Assembly: GCA_017608725.1 (NCBI GenBank) | Contig: JAFCFG010000040.1 | Location: forward strand, 1-7,605 | Origin: Candidatus Iainarchaeum sp. | GTDB lineage: Archaea > Iainarchaeota > Iainarchaeia > Iainarchaeales > GCA-2688035 | Direction of reading: 5' to 3' | DNA length: 7,605 nt | Shown: positions 5,289 to 7,605 of the stretch, one piece after another | Position numbering within the stretch: position 1 is the stretch's first letter | Layout of the letters: every line of letters starts with the position of its first letter | Position numbers and translations under genes: made by a program | The notes under the pieces: model-generated | Told to the model about the DNA's origin: nothing | Seen by the model: the letters and a program-made list of their open reading frames with translations, nothing else | Databases searched by the model: none

Positions 5289-5326
5289 AATGGATAAAAA
5301 GGGGGAAGGGCATAAAAATAAATGTT
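5289..5326. promoter_or_regulatory. 38-bp divergent promoter region with two TATA-like boxes
   Basis: For hjc (minus), ATTTATTTTTATG at 5323-5311 is centred about 29 nt before its ATG. For the plus-strand gene, GATAAAAAG at 5293-5301 is 26-34 nt before the ATG at 5327. Neither ATG has a well-placed Shine-Dalgarno; GGGGGAAGGG at 5301-5310 is 16 nt from the plus start, too far. Each box lies next to the other gene's start, so the two initiation complexes could not easily assemble at once. Confidence 0.45.
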
Positions 5327-5767
5327 ATGGTTAAAGCAGGCAGACCAGGAAGAAGAAGGCGGAGATTGGACAGGTGGGGCAAGATAGCACTGAGAAGAAT
5401 TGACAGCACTCAAACAAGAGTAAACAGGGCAACCCACTTGGAAGCAAGGGCAAGGCAGTGGGCAGAAAAAGCCCTTGCTGAACTGGAAAGGCTCAAACCA
5501 GAAGCGGATGAACGGGAAGTTAAAGAGATAAAGAAGAACGTGGAAAGCGCTGAAACTGTTATTAGGGAAGCGATTGAAAACTGGGGCAGCCTCATGAAGA
5601 ACCAGGGGAAAATGGTTAGAGATGCAGAGAAAGCCGGCAGCTCTTTTGGCAAAATGTTCCGTGTTGCGCTGGCAGAGTTGGAGAAAAAATACAAGGCAAA
5701 AATAGGTGAATTTCAAAGGACTTTGAGGCAAATAGAACAACTGAAAAGGAAAAAGAGGATTAATTGA
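5327..5767 (+). CDS. Basic coiled-coil protein of unknown function
   Basis: I do not recognise a family. The 146-residue product has an N-terminal basic patch (GRPGRRRRRLDRWGKIALRR, residues 5-24) that could bind nucleic acid or acidic membrane. It is followed by long charged helices with coiled-coil character at roughly 35-95 (ARQWAEKALAELERLKPEAD, EVKEIKKNVESAETVIREAI) and 105-146 (FRVALAELEKKYKAKIGEFQ). There is no signal peptide or membrane segment. The opposite strand is also open across much of this stretch, but that reading is Phe/Cys/Pro-rich and typical of a shadow frame. The start at 5327 lacks a Shine-Dalgarno and has a TATA-like box 26-34 nt upstream. The gene pairs divergently with hjc; a joint role in DNA processing is speculation. 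Confidence 0.72.
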   Translation: MVKAGRPGRRRRRLDRWGKIALRRIDSTQTRVNRATHLEARARQWAEKALAELERLKPEADEREVKEIKKNVESAETVIREAIENWGSLMKNQGKMVRDAEKAGSSFGKMFRVALAELEKKYKAKIGEFQRTLRQIEQLKRKKRIN

Positions 5768-5939
5768 ATAAGGGAAAAAACCTCCTGCTTTTTAATGCTT
5801 TGCCCTATATAATTATTTTAGTAGAATTGGGCATTTTGAGGAATGCCTTTTAACAGGGTTAAAAAAATTAAGAATTTATCAAAATTGCGTGAAAGCAATC
5901 ATTTCAATTAAAAGCATTTTAGTTATTTATTTGCTTTGG
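5768..5939 (+). other. 172-bp non-coding stretch with promoter-like and hairpin elements
   Basis: I see no convincing gene here. GCTTTTTAATGC at 5787-5798 holds a T-run that could end transcription of the basic coiled-coil gene. CTATATAATTATTTT at 5805-5819 is a strong TATA-like element. GGCATT (5830-5835) pairs with AATGCC (5842-5847) across a 6-nt loop and is followed by TTTT, so it could be a weak terminator or a 5' hairpin of the leader. AATTAAAAGC at 5905-5914 is a second TATA-like site about 26-35 nt before the ATG at 5940. No tRNA or box C/D pattern was found. Confidence 0.4.
5805..5819 (+). promoter_or_regulatory. TATA-like box upstream of the DUF167-dnaG pair
   Basis: CTATATAATTATTTT is the best TATA match in this stretch. 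Transcription would begin near 5832-5840, at the GGCATT/AATGCC hairpin, leaving a leader of about 100 nt before the ATG at 5940. If the proximal site at 5905-5914 is used instead, the mRNA would be leaderless. Confidence 0.4.
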
Positions 5940-6263
5940 ATGGTTGTAAAGGATTTTGAAAAAATTTTGATTAAAACAAAGCACGGCACCATAGTGCCAG
6001 TGCAGGTTATTCCTGGAAGCAAGGAATTTGCTGTTCCGGGAATAGATGAATGGGATGGCAGCCTCAAAGTAAGGCTGCAAAAAAAGCCGGAAAGAGGAAA
6101 GGCAAATAAGGAATTGGTTGAAAAACTGCGGAAATTTTTCAAAACAGAGGTTGAAATAATCGCAGGCAAAAAGAAGCAGCGAAAAAAGCTGCTGATTCAC
6201 GGGGAAAAAACCCGTGTATTAAAGCGCCTTTCCAAATTGCAGGGCAAGCCCGAAAAGGCCTAA
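5940..6263 (+). CDS. DUF167 / YggU-like protein
   Basis: This is a small conserved protein of unknown molecular function, with a fold known from archaeal and bacterial structures. From the ATG at 5940 it has 107 residues, close to the family's usual length of about 100. Family features are VQVIPGSKEFAVPG (21-34), DEWDGSLKVRLQKKPERGKA (36-55) with the hallmark GKAN at 53-56, and VEIIAGKKKQRKKLLIHG near the end. The same frame is open upstream to GTG 5889, which would add 17 hydrophobic residues (MKAIISIKSILVIYLLW). I prefer 5940 because DUF167 proteins are soluble and lack such a leader, and because a TATA-like site lies 26-35 nt before it. Neither start has a Shine-Dalgarno. dnaG follows after 34 bp, so the pair may be co-transcribed. 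Confidence 0.85.
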   Translation: MVVKDFEKILIKTKHGTIVPVQVIPGSKEFAVPGIDEWDGSLKVRLQKKPERGKANKELVEKLRKFFKTEVEIIAGKKKQRKKLLIHGEKTRVLKRLSKLQGKPEKA

Positions 6264-6283
6264 TTCTACGCCGAAAGAAAAAA

Positions 6284-6289
6284 GGTGAT
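6284..6289 (+). promoter_or_regulatory. Shine-Dalgarno GGTGAT for dnaG
   Basis: GGTGAT matches the archaeal 16S anti-Shine-Dalgarno and ends 8 nt before the ATG at 6298. A second purine run, AGGAG at 6291-6295, is only 2 nt from the ATG, too close to be the main site. Confidence 0.65.
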
Positions 6290-6297
6290 TAGGAGAC

Positions 6298-7596
6298 ATG
6301 GGTAAAACTTACTTGAGTACTGTAAAGTACTTGATTAAAACAAAATTCACTGTTGAAGGAATAGTTGACAAGCATGACATTATAGGGGCAGTCTTTGGAC
6401 AAAGCGAGGGCTTAATGGGCGAAGACATGGACCTAAAGGAACTGCAGAAAGCAGGCAAACTTGGAAGGATTGAAGTGGATGCAACCAGCCACAGTGGAAA
6501 AACCTCCGGTACATTGCTTGTACCAAGCGGCATGGACAAGGTGAAAACAAGCCTGCTTGCAGCAGCTATTGAATCTGTTGACAAGGTTGGCCCATGCGAC
6601 AGCAGCTTCCAAACCATTGCAATTGAGGATACAAGGGGCGAGAAAAGGAAGATTGTAACAGAAAGGGCAAAAGAACTACTGCAAAAAATGGGTGAAAGCC
6701 TGCCAGAAAGCGAGGAACTGAGAGCAACAATTGTAGGAGACCTAAGGGGCGGTGAATTGCAGGAATATGGCAGGGAAAGGCTGCCTGCAGGGCCAGACGT
6801 TGACAAAGAAGATGAGGTTATAGTGGTAGAGGGCAGAGCAGACGTGCTAAATTTGCTTAGGCACGGAATAAAAAACTGCATTGCAATAAACGGCGCAACC
6901 GTCCCAAAAACAGTGGTTGAATTGGGCAAAAGGAAAACACTGACTGTTTTTGTTGACGGAGACAGAGGCGGCCTTCTTATTGCAAGGCAACTAAGCCAAG
7001 CAACAAAAATAGCCAACATTGCAAAAGCTCCAGCCGGAAAAGAGGTTGAAGAGCTAACAATGAAGGAAATCCTGGCTGCTTTGAGAAAAAAGAGGCCCGG
7101 GGAAACAAGGCCGATAAGGGGCAGGCTAAGGGGCACTTACAGCCAGGGAAGAAGCTATGGGGAAAAAAGCCGCGGGAGCAGAGGCTTTAGAACCAGCCAA
7201 AGAAGCGACAGCAGAGGCCCAAGAAGGGCAAGGACAAGAATGGATGGCAGAAGCCCGATAAGGAGAAGGGCAAGTGAACGCTTTTCCAGTGAAAGGGCTG
7301 TTATGGCACAACAGCCAAACGATTTAGGGGAATTCAACCAAACAATGCAGGAACTTGGCAGCAGTTTAAGGGCAAGGTTTTTGGATGAAAAAATGAAAAC
7401 CATGAAAGAGGTTAGTGTCAGGGACCTGCTTGAAGAAATGAAAAAGCAGAAAAATGTGTACGCAATAGTCTTTGACGGAATTGTTACAAAGAGGCTGGCA
7501 GAGCAGGCAGAGAAAAGCAAGGTACAGTATCTTGTTGGAGTAAAAAGGGGAAAAGTAGGGGAAACCGGGAAAGTTAAAATCCTTAGCCTATTCTAA
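6298..7596 (+). CDS. dnaG: Archaeal DnaG-type primase (TOPRIM domain)
   Basis: Archaeal DnaG makes short RNA primers in vitro and is also found with the RNA exosome. The N-terminal archaeal domain is clear: KYLIKTKFTVEGIVDKHDII, GAVFGQSEGLMGEDMDLKEL, GRIEVDATSHSG, and AAAIESVDKVGPC. The TOPRIM domain follows with VVEGRADVLNLL (E178, D182), GIKNCIAINGATVPKT and FVDGDRGG (D220, D222), all catalytic acids present. KAPAGKEVEELTMKEILAAL closes the core near residue 262. Residues 266-333 form a low-complexity linker rich in Arg, Ser and Gly (20 arginines among residues 271-333), followed by a C-terminal helical and strand domain (residues 340-432, VSVRDLLEEM and VYAIVFDGIVTKRLAEQAEK). The 432-residue length is normal for archaeal DnaG. 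GGTGAT before the ATG supports the start. The gene ends 9 bases before the window edge. Confidence 0.96.
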   Translation: MGKTYLSTVKYLIKTKFTVEGIVDKHDIIGAVFGQSEGLMGEDMDLKELQKAGKLGRIEVDATSHSGKTSGTLLVPSGMDKVKTSLLAAAIESVDKVGPCDSSFQTIAIEDTRGEKRKIVTERAKELLQKMGESLPESEELRATIVGDLRGGELQEYGRERLPAGPDVDKEDEVIVVEGRADVLNLLRHGIKNCIAINGATVPKTVVELGKRKTLTVFVDGDRGGLLIARQLSQATKIANIAKAPAGKEVEELTMKEILAALRKKRPGETRPIRGRLRGTYSQGRSYGEKSRGSRGFRTSQRSDSRGPRRARTRMDGRSPIRRRASERFSSERAVMAQQPNDLGEFNQTMQELGSSLRARFLDEKMKTMKEVSVRDLLEEMKKQKNVYAIVFDGIVTKRLAEQAEKSKVQYLVGVKRGKVGETGKVKILSLF

Positions 7597-7605
7597 CACC
7601 GGGCT

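Noticed and set aside
5246..5740. 164-codon minus-strand ORF opposite the basic coiled-coil gene
   Set aside because: It overlaps the start of hjc and has a Phe/Cys/Pro-rich composition unlike neighbouring proteins; the plus-strand reading gives coherent charged helices.
6309..7136. 275-codon minus-strand ORF inside dnaG
   Set aside because: It mirrors the DnaG coding frame, is Ser/Leu/Pro-rich, and matches nothing I recognise.

Overview
The window looks like a piece of an archaeal chromosome, most likely from a small-genome (DPANN-type) lineage. The support is an archaeal DnaG-type primase, an archaeal Holliday junction resolvase (Hjc), a Pth2-type peptidyl-tRNA hydrolase, heavy use of AGG/AGA arginine codons, and several genes that have a TATA-like box about 25-35 nt before the start codon and no Shine-Dalgarno site (leaderless style). 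The DPANN placement is inference; I cannot name the taxon.

Layout. Positions 1-77 hold the tail of an unidentified upstream gene. Positions 74-220 hold a perfect 62-bp tandem repeat that triplicates the first 23 bases of the next gene. A plus-strand cluster follows: iscS (cysteine desulfurase, 198-1403), iscU (Fe-S scaffold, 1477-3003) split by a 379-residue intein, and pth2 (3030-3371). Ending 1 bp beyond pth2 on the minus strand is a membrane-anchored protein with a regular cysteine repeat. Next come a plus-strand coiled-coil protein with two C-terminal membrane helices (4008-4673), a 46-residue minus-strand gene (4676-4816), hjc on the minus strand (4887-5288), and a divergent basic coiled-coil protein (5327-5767). 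A roughly 170-bp non-coding stretch then leads to a DUF167/YggU-like protein (5940-6263) and dnaG (6298-7596).

How the genes fit together. IscS and IscU form a minimal ISC-type Fe-S assembly pair: IscS takes sulfur from cysteine and IscU builds the cluster. The intein sits exactly at the first cluster-binding cysteine of IscU, so no working scaffold exists until the protein splices. Pth2 (translation quality control), Hjc (recombination) and DnaG (priming or RNA processing) are core housekeeping genes without an obvious link to Fe-S assembly.

The two most striking points are the intein in IscU and the 62-bp start-site repeat, which forms a chain of ATGA-coupled mini-ORFs with hairpins ahead of iscS. 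The cysteine-repeat protein and the Arg/Ser/Gly-rich linker in DnaG are also worth a look. There is no rRNA, tRNA, CRISPR array or insertion sequence that I can recognise.
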